Origin: Fodinibius roseus | Lineage (GTDB): Bacteria; Bacteroidota; Rhodothermia; Balneolales; Balneolaceae | DNA: 64,000 nucleotides | Assembly: GCF_900129315.1 (NCBI RefSeq) | Contig: NZ_FQUS01000005.1 | Location: forward strand, 62,001-126,000 | Reading direction: 5' to 3' | In this document: piece after piece, positions 37,215 through 46,807 of the stretch | Numbering within the stretch: position 1 is the stretch's first letter | Layout of the letters: the number at the start of each line of letters is the position of its first letter | Position numbers and translations under genes: made by a program | The notes under the pieces: generated by a model | The model's database searches: none | Seen by the model: the letters and a program-made list of their open reading frames with translations, nothing else | Told to the model about the DNA's origin: nothing

Positions 37215-37860
37215 TAAAATTACCCGGTTAAGATATCCAAAATTGAACAGAAAAGCAGGCTATCCCGGATTTCTCACAGAAATATTACAACCGTTTGTAA
37301 AGTAATAAGTTGCATTCATATTTAATTCGTTTAAAAATAACAAGGTGTTTTTCCTGCGAAATTTATCTTTCAGCTGTGTTAAAGATACCATGGTGTGCTT
37401 AATGTGCCCAAGTACATTTCCGCGAACCTGTTATTTTTGCCTTGCTGACGGAAAAATTTCCTGGTGAGAAAAGCGGACTATATGATTTTTCCAGGTTCGG
37501 GGGGGGCAAAAGGGAGTAAATTTAATTTTGATTCATCGTTGATCAATGTACCTTGCTACCGTATTTTGAAACAAATTTAAATTTAAATATTCAAAGTCCG
37601 CAAAAGGGATTTCTGTTTATGATGAATCGTCTCTTTTTATTTTCCATAGGAATTTGTCTGGCTTAGAGGACGCGGGGAAGCCGGGTGGGTTGAGTCAGAT
37701 TTTGGGTCTTTTGAGGCAAATAGTGGGTCTATTTAGCGAAAAAGAGCTCGGAATCCGGCCAAATCCTGCGAACTCGCAGTAGATTTTGCTAAGTCTGACA
37801 GACTTTTTGGAGGAGATATTCTTTTGTGGAGCCTGAGATCAAAACGGACAAATAGTTATT
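37215..37860. other. Long intergenic region before pgk
   Basis: This 646-base spacer between the divergent desulfurase and pgk genes has no credible gene. It holds an exact -7 match TATTTTTG (37431-37438), a 13-base copy of the short dispersed motif at 37455-37467, and a perfect 15-base palindrome at 37791-37805 followed by a T-run. Part of it (37680-37740) has tandem GGGTCT words. Confidence 0.5.
37791..37808 (+). promoter_or_regulatory. Palindrome upstream of pgk
   Basis: AAGTCTG-A-CAGACTT is a perfect palindrome (37791-37805) running into five T (to 37808), 53 bases before the pgk ATG. It may be an operator or a small attenuator with a 5-bp stem and 5-base loop. Confidence 0.35.
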
Positions 37861-39054
37861 ATGGATAAGATGACGCTTAAGGATGTGGATATAGAAGGTA
37901 AAACGGTACTGATGCGTGTAGATTTTAACGTGCCGATTAAAGATGGAAAAATTGGTGATGACAACCGGATCGTCCAGGCGCTGCCTTCCATTGAATATGT
38001 GATCGCAAACGGCGGCAGGCTGGTCCTCATGAGTCATCTGGGTCGCCCGGGCGGATCGGTTGACCCGTCACTGAGCCTTCGTCCCGTATTCGAACACCTG
38101 CAGACGCTGGTTGATACGGATGTCTATTTTGCGGAAGACTGCATCGGTGAGCAGGCAACCTCCGTTATTGAACAGGCCGAAGAAGGAGAGATCGTATTAT
38201 TGGAAAATGTGCGGTTCCACGAGGGAGAAAAAGCCAATGACAAAGCGTTTTGCAAGCAGCTGGCTGCGCACGGAGATCTTTTTTGTAATGATGCATTCGG
38301 GAGCAGCCATCGCGCTCACTCCTCCGTTGCCGGGGTTACCCGTTTTTTGCAGCCGGCGGTTTCGGGCTTTCTGCTGGAAAAGGAGATAAAATACCTGAAC
38401 GATTCGGTCAATAATCCCCGGCGCCCGTTTGTCGCCATACTGGGAGGAGCCAAAGTGTCCGACAAAATAGGCGTCATTGAGAATCTGCTGGGTAAAGTGG
38501 ACACTATTATTGTCGGCGGGGGCATGACCTACACCTTTTACAAAGCCAAAGGATGGTCGATCGGTGATTCGCTGGTCGAGGACGAGAAAGTGGAGCTGGC
38601 CTCGGAGTTGATGGAGAAGGCCGGGGAGCAGGGCATTAAATTTATGCTGCCGGTCGACTCGGTGGTAGCCAAAGAATTTAAGAATGATACGGAACACAAG
38701 GTCGTGGACGAAGAGGGCATCGAAGACGGCTGGATGGGACTGGATATCGGTCCCCAGTCCTCCATCGCGTTTGGCAATATCATAAAAAATGCCCAGACGG
38801 TGGTATGGAACGGCCCTATGGGGGTGTTCGAAATGGAAAGTTTTGCCGACGGCACCAATGCGGTGGCCCGGGCGCTGGCCGAAGCGACCGAACGGGGAGC
38901 GACTACGATTATCGGCGGTGGTGATTCAGCGTCGGCTATCAAGCAGGCGGGACTGGAAGAAAAAGTTTCGCACGTCTCTACCGGTGGCGGGGCCAGCCTG
39001 ATGTTTTTGGAAGGCAAAGAGCTTCCCGGTGTGGCGGCGCTGACAGATAAGTAG
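37861..39054 (+). CDS. pgk: Phosphoglycerate kinase
   Basis: A 397-residue glycolytic kinase that makes ATP from 1,3-bisphosphoglycerate. Conserved pieces in order: [101 protein letters not shown], and the nucleotide-end [13 protein letters not shown] ... [19 protein letters not shown]. All expected residues are intact. MDKMTLKDV may begin at the ATG at 37861 or at 37870. A strong terminator follows 27 bases after its stop. It appears monocistronic. Confidence 0.96.
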   Translation: MDKMTLKDVDIEGKTVLMRVDFNVPIKDGKIGDDNRIVQALPSIEYVIANGGRLVLMSHLGRPGGSVDPSLSLRPVFEHLQTLVDTDVYFAEDCIGEQATSVIEQAEEGEIVLLENVRFHEGEKANDKAFCKQLAAHGDLFCNDAFGSSHRAHSSVAGVTRFLQPAVSGFLLEKEIKYLNDSVNNPRRPFVAILGGAKVSDKIGVIENLLGKVDTIIVGGGMTYTFYKAKGWSIGDSLVEDEKVELASELMEKAGEQGIKFMLPVDSVVAKEFKNDTEHKVVDEEGIEDGWMGLDIGPQSSIAFGNIIKNAQTVVWNGPMGVFEMESFADGTNAVARALAEATERGATTIIGGGDSASAIKQAGLEEKVSHVSTGGGASLMFLEGKELPGVAALTDK

Positions 39055-39081
39055 TTTTGTATAGAGGGTTTCTGAATCTGC

Positions 39082-39116
39082 GTCCTCGGTATTTCCAAAG
39101 TACCGGGGACTTTTTT
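39082..39116 (+). terminator. Intrinsic terminator of pgk
   Basis: GTCCTCGGTA (39082-39091) pairs with TACCGGGGAC (39101-39110), 10 base pairs with one wobble and a nine-base loop, followed by TTTTTT (39111-39116). Confidence 0.85.
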
Positions 39117-39405
39117 CTATAGATCATCGGTTGAAAAGCAACGGTACTCTTCCAGTTGAAGCGATGGAATGGTAGCATTCCTATAGAAAGATAAGTCATT
39201 GGCCTGCAATTGATAATAAAAAACCTGAACAGTGAACATCCTGCTACAAATGTCACAGAGAGCAGGATTATACAGATCCATTTGTTCATAGCTATTATTT
39301 CAGATAGAAAGTTGACAGGAGACCGGAAAACAAAGATCGATCCCTGCGCACGCTTCGGTCCGGATGACCATCCAGAGTGCACTAAGGAACATCAAATAAC
39401 GACCA

Positions 39406-39500
39406 AATTTCCTGGTGAATAATCCGGGTTATTATGCTGCGGTTTTGAATACGGTCAGGGGTTGATAGGGATCAATCTCCTGTTTTTTTAAAAAATCCTC
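39406..39500 (+). repeat. Dispersed intergenic repeat, copy 3, fused to the short motif
   Basis: The short motif (39406-39428) runs directly into ATGCTGCGGTTTTGAATACG (39433 on) and TTGATAGGGATCAATCTCC followed by a T7-A6 run, matching the second half of the copies at 21.3 kb and, in reverse, 3.0 kb. It marks the left edge of the glycan utilisation region. The rest of 39117-39804 holds the conserved leader (39635-39741) and no gene. Confidence 0.6.
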
Positions 39501-39634
39501 TGATAGGACGAGCCTTTCTTCTTGTGATAAATATTATGATGTGAAGCCGCTATGCTATCCAAATTGATTGTACACAGGGAACCTGCCGGGAGAAAACAGA
39601 GCGGAACGCTTAGTGAAGGGGATTTTCGCTACAT

Positions 39635-39741
39635 GTGAAAATAGTTTAGAAAACTGGGAATTTTCAAGTAGCTATTGCTTGCAGGCTTAACTTATATATA
39701 AACGTAAAGTCAAATGTACTTAACATGCGGTGCTCATCTTG
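39635..39741 (+). promoter_or_regulatory. Conserved leader upstream of the first susC
   Basis: Matches 59725-59832 upstream of the second susC: shared blocks are AAAATAGTTTAGAA, GGGAATTTTC, TTATATATAA and TGCTCAT, in the same order and spacing. It ends about 64 bases before the susC ATG at 39805. A near -7 match TATAATTTG follows at 39752. Likely a promoter/operator or 5' UTR element shared by the two operons. Confidence 0.7.
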
Positions 39742-39804
39742 TATATCTAAATATAATTTGAGTTAACTATAAAGGTAATGGTGAGTAATAAATCGGTCGG
39801 GATT

Positions 39805-42800
39805 ATGGAAAAAAGATATAAATATGATAAAGGTGTTTTTTCGGAAAAAACAGGTATCAGGAATAGCGTGAGGCTTTTAATGGTCGTATGCATTTCTTTA
39901 TTTTTTTCAGCTAATGTATGGGCTCAACAGAATGAGAGGGTAAGTGGGATTGTTACCGATGCTTCAAACGGGGAGCCCTTACCGGGAGTGAATATTATGG
40001 TGAAGGGGACCACAATGGGTACTTCTACGGATGCAGAGGGGGAATACTCGCTAAGGGTCCCTTCCTTAACCGAGACCCTGGTCGTCTCCTATATCGGCTA
40101 TGCTACCCGGGAGCTGAATATTGACGGCAGGTCAACTATTGATATTGAATTAGAGCCGAGTGCCCAGGCACTGGACCAGGTTGTGGTGACAGCCCTTGGA
40201 ATTTCAAGAGCACAGCAATCACTCGGATATGCTGTGGAGGAAGTGAGTGGAGATGAGTTGAACCAGGTAGTACAGGAAAATGTATTAAACTCTCTGTCAG
40301 GAAAAATGTCCGGTGTCAGTATTAATTCCACCGGCGGGGCTGCAAGCTCTTCGGTGAGTATGGTCATCCGCGGGGCCACTTCGCTGACAGGAGATGATCA
40401 GCCTCTATTTGTCATTGACGGGGTGCCGGTAAGCAATTCCCTTTCAGGAAATTCAAACCAGTTCGGAGATCGTAACGTCGTAGACTACGGAAATGCCATT
40501 TCCGACTTAAATGCCTCCGATATTGAAAGCGTCTCCGTTTTGAAGGGAGCCAGTGCGGCCGCCCTATACGGTTCGCGGGCAGGGAATGGCGTGGTACTGA
40601 TTACAACGAAAGAAGGAGATCGAAATCAGGATATGCAGGTTTCAGTCAGCACCAGTACCGTTTTTGACCGACCGTATAAGTATTTGAAGATGCACAGTAC
40701 CTTTGCTACCGGGGTTACCCCGTTCACTGAAGAACAATGGGAGGAGCTCACGGGGGGACCCCTGGTAATTGATGAAGGAAGTGCAGCACGGCTGGGTCCG
40801 CAACTCGATATCGGGCAGGAAGCGGTCCAGTGGAACAGTCCGGTCGATGAAAACGGGAATCCCATACCCACTCCCCTGGTTTCGCACCCGGACAATATTA
40901 AGAATTTTGTCCAGACCGGCATCACCAATACCAATAATATGGCGATCAGCGGCGGTACAGAAAACACGGCTTTCAGGGTTTCTTATACGAATATGAACAA
41001 CCGGGGCATCGTACCCAATTCGGATCTGTTCCGTAACTCGTTAAATGTGAACGGTACCTATCATGTCAGTCCGAAGTTGAGTTTCAATACCAAAGTTAAC
41101 GTTGGTCGCACGAACTCTAACAACATTCCGGCGAACAACCGGGGGACCAACCCGCTGCAGGCGGCCTACGAGGTATCCCCTCATATTAATATCCTGGATT
41201 ATGAGGATTACTGGGTAGCGGGACAGGAGGGGATCCAGCAGCTTGCGGTACCGGATCATAACAACCCTTATTTCATGGCGTATGAAGTCAATAACTCGTT
41301 CTTCCGGGACCGGGTATTCGGTAGTGCAAACATGGATTGGAAAATTGCCCCTGCTGTTTCGGCAACGGCAAGCTACTCACTGGATCGCTTTAATGAACAG
41401 CGCGAAACGGAAATTCCCTACAGCTATACCCGTAACCCGAGAGGTACCTACGGCATCCAAAAGATAAACAGGGCCGAACATAACACCTCTGTTTCTTTGG
41501 ACTATGACGAGGATTTCACGGACTTTTCATTACGGGCGTCCCTGGGCGGTAATTATTTGTACCGGTACAACTCCAGCAATTCAAACTCGTCGGGCGGGGG
41601 CGGATTGACTATCCCGGAGCTGTACACGCTTTCGAATATTGCTCCTGAAGATCTGAATTATGGAAGCAGCTGGAGTCAGAAAGCAATCTACAGCGTATAT
41701 GGACTGGCAAGCCTGGGATACAATGATATGCTGTACCTCGATGTAACGGCGCGTAACGACTGGTCCAGTACCCTGCCCTCTGACAACCGTTCATATTTTT
41801 ATCCTTCTGTTTCAATGAGTGCCATCGTGAGCAATATGGTGGATATGGGCGACGCGGTGGATATGATCAAGCTGCGCGCCGGCTGGGCACAGGTTGGAAA
41901 TGATACGGACCCGTACAGGCTGGAGCAGACCTTGTACAACGCCGGGGCCTGGGGGGACGTGACCCGGCTGGGGACCCCGGGCACCTTGTTGACCCCTGAT
42001 TTGAAACCGGAGATTATTACGTCCATAGAAGTAGGGACCGAATGGATTTTCTTCCAGGATCGATTCCGTTTCGAGGGGACCTATTATGAGACAGAAAACG
42101 AGAATCAGATCCTGCCGCTGAGTCTCCCGCAGTCATCAGGGTACGGCAGCAAGCTGATCAATGCGGGATTGGTTTCCAGCCGTGGGGTCGAACTTTCGGT
42201 CGGATCCACGCTGTTATCGACCTCTGATTACCAGTTTGATGTCGACCTGAACTACACCTATACCCGGGCGCGGATCGAAGAGCTGGCCGAGGGCATCGAC
42301 TATTACGAATTCTGGACGGATGCCAAAGGAGGCGCTTATTCCTGGATCGGCGAGGATATCGGGAATATCTACGACCGGAAACTGGTAACCGTAGAAGATG
42401 AGAGCTCTCCCTATTATGGCTGGCCGGTGTTGGATGAGTCGGGAAGCTGGCAGAGCCGGAGCGGGATCAATGACTTGGTGAAGATCGGGAACTTCAACCC
42501 GGATTTTACCATCGGCATGCAGACCTCTTTTTCCTACAAGAACTTTTCCTTTTCGGCCAACCTGGACTGGCGGCAGGGCGGTGAGTTTGTATCCCAGACG
42601 TATCGATACCAGGAATCGGACTGGTCGACCCAGCGGCAGCTGGATGAAATTATCAACCCGGATGAAATCAACGGGGATATTGCGGAATATCTTAGAAACA
42701 ATGCGGACGGTATTATCAGGGGAGAAACCCCGCGGGTGGGGGGACCCACTCCCGAGATGGGGGGCTATGAATTTAACTATGAGGGAATTCCGGTTGGCAG

Positions 42801-43212
42801 CGGGACGTTCAATCCCGGCGTTATCGCCGAGTACGATGATCAGGGTAACCTGATCGGCTACACCGAGAATCTCGGGGGTCCCGGCACGAGATATATTCCC
42901 ATGGCGGACAATTATCCCTGGGATTTCACGAAGACGGCGCTCTTTGACGCCTCTTTCGTCAAGCTCAGAGAGGTGTCCATGACCTACCGGCTTCCTCGGG
43001 GCTGGATGGAAAGGCTGAATATAGGAATGAGAAATATGGCGGTGACGCTCTATAGCCGTAACATTGTTCTGTGGACGAAGGCAAAAATCGGCATAGATCC
43101 TGAACGTGCCTTCCAGCCGGAAGGAAATGGATTCTTCAAGCAAGGGATTGAACGCTACAACGTAACGCCCTTCGTTCTGCCGGTCGGAATTAAATTATCT
43201 GCAAATTTCTAA
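39805..43212 (+). CDS. SusC/RagA-family TonB-linked outer-membrane transporter (pair 1)
   Basis: A 1135-residue glycan importer barrel. I choose the ATG at 39805 (MEKRYKYDKGVF), because it aligns with the start of the paralogue at 59880; the frame opens 27 bases earlier. Signal peptide to VWAQQ; a carboxypeptidase-like domain VSGIVTDASNGEPLPGVNIM; the TonB-box area VVVTALGISRAQQSLGYAV; a plug with FVIDGVPVSNSL and VLKGASAAALYGSRAGNGVV; then a 22-strand barrel with LDVTARNDWSSTLPSDNRSY. Energised by TonB, it works with the SusD-like lid encoded 12 bases downstream. It has no STN domain, so it does not signal through an anti-sigma factor. Confidence 0.95.
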   Translation: MEKRYKYDKGVFSEKTGIRNSVRLLMVVCISLFFSANVWAQQNERVSGIVTDASNGEPLPGVNIMVKGTTMGTSTDAEGEYSLRVPSLTETLVVSYIGYATRELNIDGRSTIDIELEPSAQALDQVVVTALGISRAQQSLGYAVEEVSGDELNQVVQENVLNSLSGKMSGVSINSTGGAASSSVSMVIRGATSLTGDDQPLFVIDGVPVSNSLSGNSNQFGDRNVVDYGNAISDLNASDIESVSVLKGASAAALYGSRAGNGVVLITTKEGDRNQDMQVSVSTSTVFDRPYKYLKMHSTFATGVTPFTEEQWEELTGGPLVIDEGSAARLGPQLDIGQEAVQWNSPVDENGNPIPTPLVSHPDNIKNFVQTGITNTNNMAISGGTENTAFRVSYTNMNNRGIVPNSDLFRNSLNVNGTYHVSPKLSFNTKVNVGRTNSNNIPANNRGTNPLQAAYEVSPHINILDYEDYWVAGQEGIQQLAVPDHNNPYFMAYEVNNSFFRDRVFGSANMDWKIAPAVSATASYSLDRFNEQRETEIPYSYTRNPRGTYGIQKINRAEHNTSVSLDYDEDFTDFSLRASLGGNYLYRYNSSNSNSSGGGGLTIPELYTLSNIAPEDLNYGSSWSQKAIYSVYGLASLGYNDMLYLDVTARNDWSSTLPSDNRSYFYPSVSMSAIVSNMVDMGDAVDMIKLRAGWAQVGNDTDPYRLEQTLYNAGAWGDVTRLGTPGTLLTPDLKPEIITSIEVGTEWIFFQDRFRFEGTYYETENENQILPLSLPQSSGYGSKLINAGLVSSRGVELSVGSTLLSTSDYQFDVDLNYTYTRARIEELAEGIDYYEFWTDAKGGAYSWIGEDIGNIYDRKLVTVEDESSPYYGWPVLDESGSWQSRSGINDLVKIGNFNPDFTIGMQTSFSYKNFSFSANLDWRQGGEFVSQTYRYQESDWSTQRQLDEIINPDEINGDIAEYLRNNADGIIRGETPRVGGPTPEMGGYEFNYEGIPVGSGTFNPGVIAEYDDQGNLIGYTENLGGPGTRYIPMADNYPWDFTKTALFDASFVKLREVSMTYRLPRGWMERLNIGMRNMAVTLYSRNIVLWTKAKIGIDPERAFQPEGNGFFKQGIERYNVTPFVLPVGIKLSANF

Positions 43213-43224
43213 GCCCCTTTAATC

Positions 43225-44856
43225 ATGAATTACTTCTATAATAATATATCGACGATTATTCTGGTCCTGTCTCTTAGTTTATGCGTGCAATCCTGCAAGG
43301 ATTTGACAGAGCTCAATGAAAATCCCAACGGTGTTCCCGAAGAGAAGGCAAATGCAGATCTTATCCTGTCCACGGTGCTGACGGAGACTGCTTCCACCTA
43401 TACGGATCTGGGGTACCAGGATGCTGCCGGCGTTATGCAGCATACCCAAAAGGATGCCTGGTTCAGCGGACACAATAGCTATGACTGGGGCCCGAGGGAC
43501 TGGGGCAATTATTACAGCATGTTGCGGAATAACCAAACGGTCTATAAAAAAGCCGTGGAAAACGACATGGAATTTCACCAGGGGGTCTCGCTGGTTATGA
43601 AATCCTTTATCTATGCCCAGATTACGGATCTGTGGGGCGACGCCCCGTACGGTAATGCATTGAAAGGCGACTTGGGGGGCGATGAAAATATCAGCCCCGA
43701 TTACGATACCCAGGAAGCTATTTACCAGGGTATTATCGCCGATTTGAAGGAAGCATCCCAGCTGTTGTCGGGAAGCAAGAATTCCTATCCTGAAATTTTT
43801 GCTGAAACAGAGAAAGCGGATGTCATCTATAACGGGGATCCGGCCAAATGGCAAAAATTTGCCAACTCCCTTTTGCTGAGATACCTGATGCGGATATCTG
43901 AAAAAACGGATGTAAGCAGTGATTTTGCAGATATCGTTCAAAACCAGCCGCTATTTGAAAGCAACGCCGATAATGCCCTTATGAATTTCCCCGGATCCAA
44001 TGAACGATCTTCGTGGCCAAAAAATACGGTATTTGATGGGACCGACGGCAGCGATTTCCGGAGAATACGTCCCGCTGAAACGCTGGTGGAAGCGCTGAGG
44101 GAGCGTGAAGACCCGAGAATAGGCGTGTGGTTTGCGGAGGTTGAAATTCCTACAAGAATAAGTGATGAATATCCCCACAATGAAATAGTGAATGGTGTTC
44201 GTTACCTGCACGCTGACCAGGTGGATGAAAGCCAGGTAAATACGAATCCGGATTATGTGGGCATCCCGACTCAGATGACCACGCCTTCGGGCTATAATTT
44301 GAATCCGACGCCGGGACAGACGTCCAATAACCCGTTTGTCTCTTACCTGAATGACCGGTACCGGGCGGCGAGCGGACCGCTGCTGAATGCAAGACTGATG
44401 ACGTACGCCGAATTAAACTTTTTGCTGGCAGAAGCAGCCCATAAAGGATGGCTGGCTGCTGATGCCGAGGGATATTATAACGCCGGCGTGCGGGCTTCCC
44501 TGGAGGAATGGGAGGTGGGGGATCAGGCGGATACGTACCTGAACCAGCAGACAGTGGCTTATGATGGCAGCCTGGAGCGTATCATGAAACAGAAATGGAT
44601 TGCCAGCTGGACCGCCACCCAGGAAGCCTGGTTTGATTACCGGCGAACCGGGTTGCCGGACCTTGAAACGGGAGTTGCCGCCCCAAGGGATGCATTACCC
44701 CTGAGGTTTCAGTACGGAAGTAATGAGCTGAATTTTAATCCCGAAAATGTAAACGCAGCTATAGAAAGATTGGAGTCTACCCAATTTTCACAGGGAGAAG
44801 AAAACAGCCAGTGGGATAAAATGTGGATCCTGGCCGGCACGGGCAAACCCTACTAA
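43225..44856 (+). CDS. SusD/RagB-family glycan-binding lipoprotein (pair 1)
   Basis: A 543-residue surface lipoprotein that captures glycan and caps the SusC barrel. The signal peptide ends near LCVQSC (Cys24), followed by KDLTELNENPNGVPEEKANA, the start typical of the SusD-like_2 branch. Internal YDWGPRDWGNYYSMLRNN and DLWGDAPYGNAL belong to the helical TPR core; ARLMTYAELNFLLAEAAHKG is the conserved C-terminal helix pair. Nearly the same motifs recur in the second SusD at 63272, so the two are paralogues. It lies 12 bases after susC. Confidence 0.94.
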   Translation: MNYFYNNISTIILVLSLSLCVQSCKDLTELNENPNGVPEEKANADLILSTVLTETASTYTDLGYQDAAGVMQHTQKDAWFSGHNSYDWGPRDWGNYYSMLRNNQTVYKKAVENDMEFHQGVSLVMKSFIYAQITDLWGDAPYGNALKGDLGGDENISPDYDTQEAIYQGIIADLKEASQLLSGSKNSYPEIFAETEKADVIYNGDPAKWQKFANSLLLRYLMRISEKTDVSSDFADIVQNQPLFESNADNALMNFPGSNERSSWPKNTVFDGTDGSDFRRIRPAETLVEALREREDPRIGVWFAEVEIPTRISDEYPHNEIVNGVRYLHADQVDESQVNTNPDYVGIPTQMTTPSGYNLNPTPGQTSNNPFVSYLNDRYRAASGPLLNARLMTYAELNFLLAEAAHKGWLAADAEGYYNAGVRASLEEWEVGDQADTYLNQQTVAYDGSLERIMKQKWIASWTATQEAWFDYRRTGLPDLETGVAAPRDALPLRFQYGSNELNFNPENVNAAIERLESTQFSQGEENSQWDKMWILAGTGKPY

Positions 44857-44905
44857 TGGATATTAGCTGCAGGATATAAGATTGAATTCCCGGAAAAATC
44901 GTTAC

Positions 44906-46303
44906 ATGATGAATAACACTCGTTGGATAATTGCAGTACTCTTTGTAGCCGCAACTATCATTCAGTGCCAGCAAAGTAAAACAGAGGACCATTCAACCGT
45001 ACAAACCGAAGAGGTGACAACGCCGGATAATGCGCTGGAACAGTATTTGCAGCAGCCGGATGATTCCTACGGATGGGAGCTGGAAAATACGGTAGAGCAG
45101 GAGGAGAGCACGCTATACCAGCTTGCATTAACCTCACAGACCTGGCGGGATCTGGTCTGGGAGCACTCCCTGAGTATTGTTATACCCCGGGAACGCAATG
45201 AGGAAGCTGAGGATGCCCTGCTTTTTATTTCCGGGGGCCATAACAAAGGCACGCATCTTCATCCCGATGCGGATGACGGGCCCTTACAGGCCATAACCAG
45301 GATAGCACGGGAGAACCGGGCGGTTACTGCGTTGATAAAGCAAGTACCCAATCAGCCTTTGTTCGGAGGCAAGACCGAAGACGAAATTATTTCTTACACC
45401 CTGCATAATTATAAAGAGGACGGCGACTTCACCTGGCCGCTGCTTTTTCCCATGGTCAAGAGCGTGGTAAAAGGGATGGATGCGGTTCAGGCGTTTGCAG
45501 AGCAGCAGGAATATTCTGTCAGGCACTTCCTGTTAACCGGCTATTCCAAACGCGGGTGGACGAGCTGGCTGGCCGGAGCCAGCGACGAACGGGTAAAGGC
45601 CATCGCTCCCAGCGTTATCGATGTGCTGAATATGCCGCTGAATGTGGACTACCAGGTCAAGACATGGGGGGATTACAGCGTTGAAATTCAGGATTACGTC
45701 CGACTCGGCATTGCGCAGGATATTAGTTCCCCTTCCGGCAAAGAGCTGGTAACAATGATCGATCCCTTTTCCTACCGGGAGAAACTGGACATGCCCAAAT
45801 TGATTTTAATCGGCACAAACGATCCTTACTGGCCGGCTGACGCGGTAAAACACTATTTTAATCAGCTGCCGGGTGAAAATTATATTTTTTATACACCCGA
45901 TGCCGGTCACGATTTGAGGGGAGGAGAGGAGGCGACCCCCATCCTCAGTGAGTTTTTTAACGATATGCTCAGCGATGCGGCCTATCCGGAATTTCAGTAT
46001 GATTATACCGAAGAGGAGCAGGGGTTTTCCATATCCATAACCTCGGATCAGCCGGTTGCATCCATTGAACGATGGACGGCACATTCAACCGACCGGGATT
46101 TCAGGGATGAAAAATGGTCTGTGCAGCAAACCTCAGCCGGCGGGACCGGGACGTTCTCCGCAACCGTTCATCGTCCACAGAAAGGGTATCTCGCCACGTA
46201 CTGGAATGTGGTCTACGAGGGAGACCTCATCCCCCGCTACCCGCTGAGCACCCGTATGTTCGTGGCAGGCAAAGATTCCGTTTACCTTGATGCCATGGAG
46301 TAG
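44906..46303 (+). CDS. PhoPQ-regulated (PqaA-type) alpha/beta-hydrolase lipoprotein
   Basis: A 465-residue exported protein of the PqaA family. From ATG 44906 the N-terminus MMNNTRWIIAVLFVAATIIQ ends in a probable lipobox Cys; TTG 44882 would add eight residues. The early segment TPDNALEQYLQQPDDSYGWE opens the family domain. The nucleophile elbow is in LTGYSKRGWTSWL, the Asp in ILIGTNDPYWPADAV, and the His in DAGHDLRGGEEATP. The family is common in glycan utilisation regions, though its exact substrate is unknown; a carbohydrate esterase role is an inference. It begins 49 bases after susD. Confidence 0.85.
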   Translation: MMNNTRWIIAVLFVAATIIQCQQSKTEDHSTVQTEEVTTPDNALEQYLQQPDDSYGWELENTVEQEESTLYQLALTSQTWRDLVWEHSLSIVIPRERNEEAEDALLFISGGHNKGTHLHPDADDGPLQAITRIARENRAVTALIKQVPNQPLFGGKTEDEIISYTLHNYKEDGDFTWPLLFPMVKSVVKGMDAVQAFAEQQEYSVRHFLLTGYSKRGWTSWLAGASDERVKAIAPSVIDVLNMPLNVDYQVKTWGDYSVEIQDYVRLGIAQDISSPSGKELVTMIDPFSYREKLDMPKLILIGTNDPYWPADAVKHYFNQLPGENYIFYTPDAGHDLRGGEEATPILSEFFNDMLSDAAYPEFQYDYTEEEQGFSISITSDQPVASIERWTAHSTDRDFRDEKWSVQQTSAGGTGTFSATVHRPQKGYLATYWNVVYEGDLIPRYPLSTRMFVAGKDSVYLDAME

Positions 46304-46807
46304 CGCGACGAATCCATGCCCACCGACTGTTACGATGGTATTCGTAACCTGTCTGGCCTCTATTGCAGTAGAAAAGAATAGTTGTGAGGCGAGGCTGTCT
46401 GGTGACGTCTTTCTGCTGCATACGGGGTAGATACTCGCGAAAACATGGTATGGGTTCGTAAACGATCGTCCAATTGGCTTTGAACCTGCAGTTTTTGGGT
46501 TTAAGAATGTCCTTTAAAAACAACTGGGATAAAAACCAAAAAGATGAGAAGAGTATATTATAAGAGTATTGGCTTGATCCCCATTGCTCTTTTTGAATAC
46601 CCCGGCATTGATATGGAGTACATATTCGTTTATGCCGAAAGATTAGCTCTTGTTGGTACGCTGGATACCTGCAAAGTTGATGTCATATTGAAGCACAAGC
46701 AGGAGATTTATCAAAATGGTATCACAACTAAACGGATCGGCCGGTACCTGACGTCCGGCTGTGAAATCATAAATATGTGAAAGAGTAACGGTACAAAGTC
46801 CACATTG
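46304..46807. other. Intergenic region inside the glycan region
   Basis: About 500 bases. GTTACGA (46329-46335) and TCGTAAC (46342-46348) form a perfect 7-bp hairpin after the PqaA-type gene but without a T-run. A 78-codon frame at 46544-46780 shows no recognisable family or coding character. No repeat of the susC leader is seen here. Confidence 0.4.

Noticed and set aside
46544-46780. 78-codon frame in the spacer before the GH20/GH67-like gene
   Set aside because: No signal peptide, no family, no conserved pattern; kept as intergenic.
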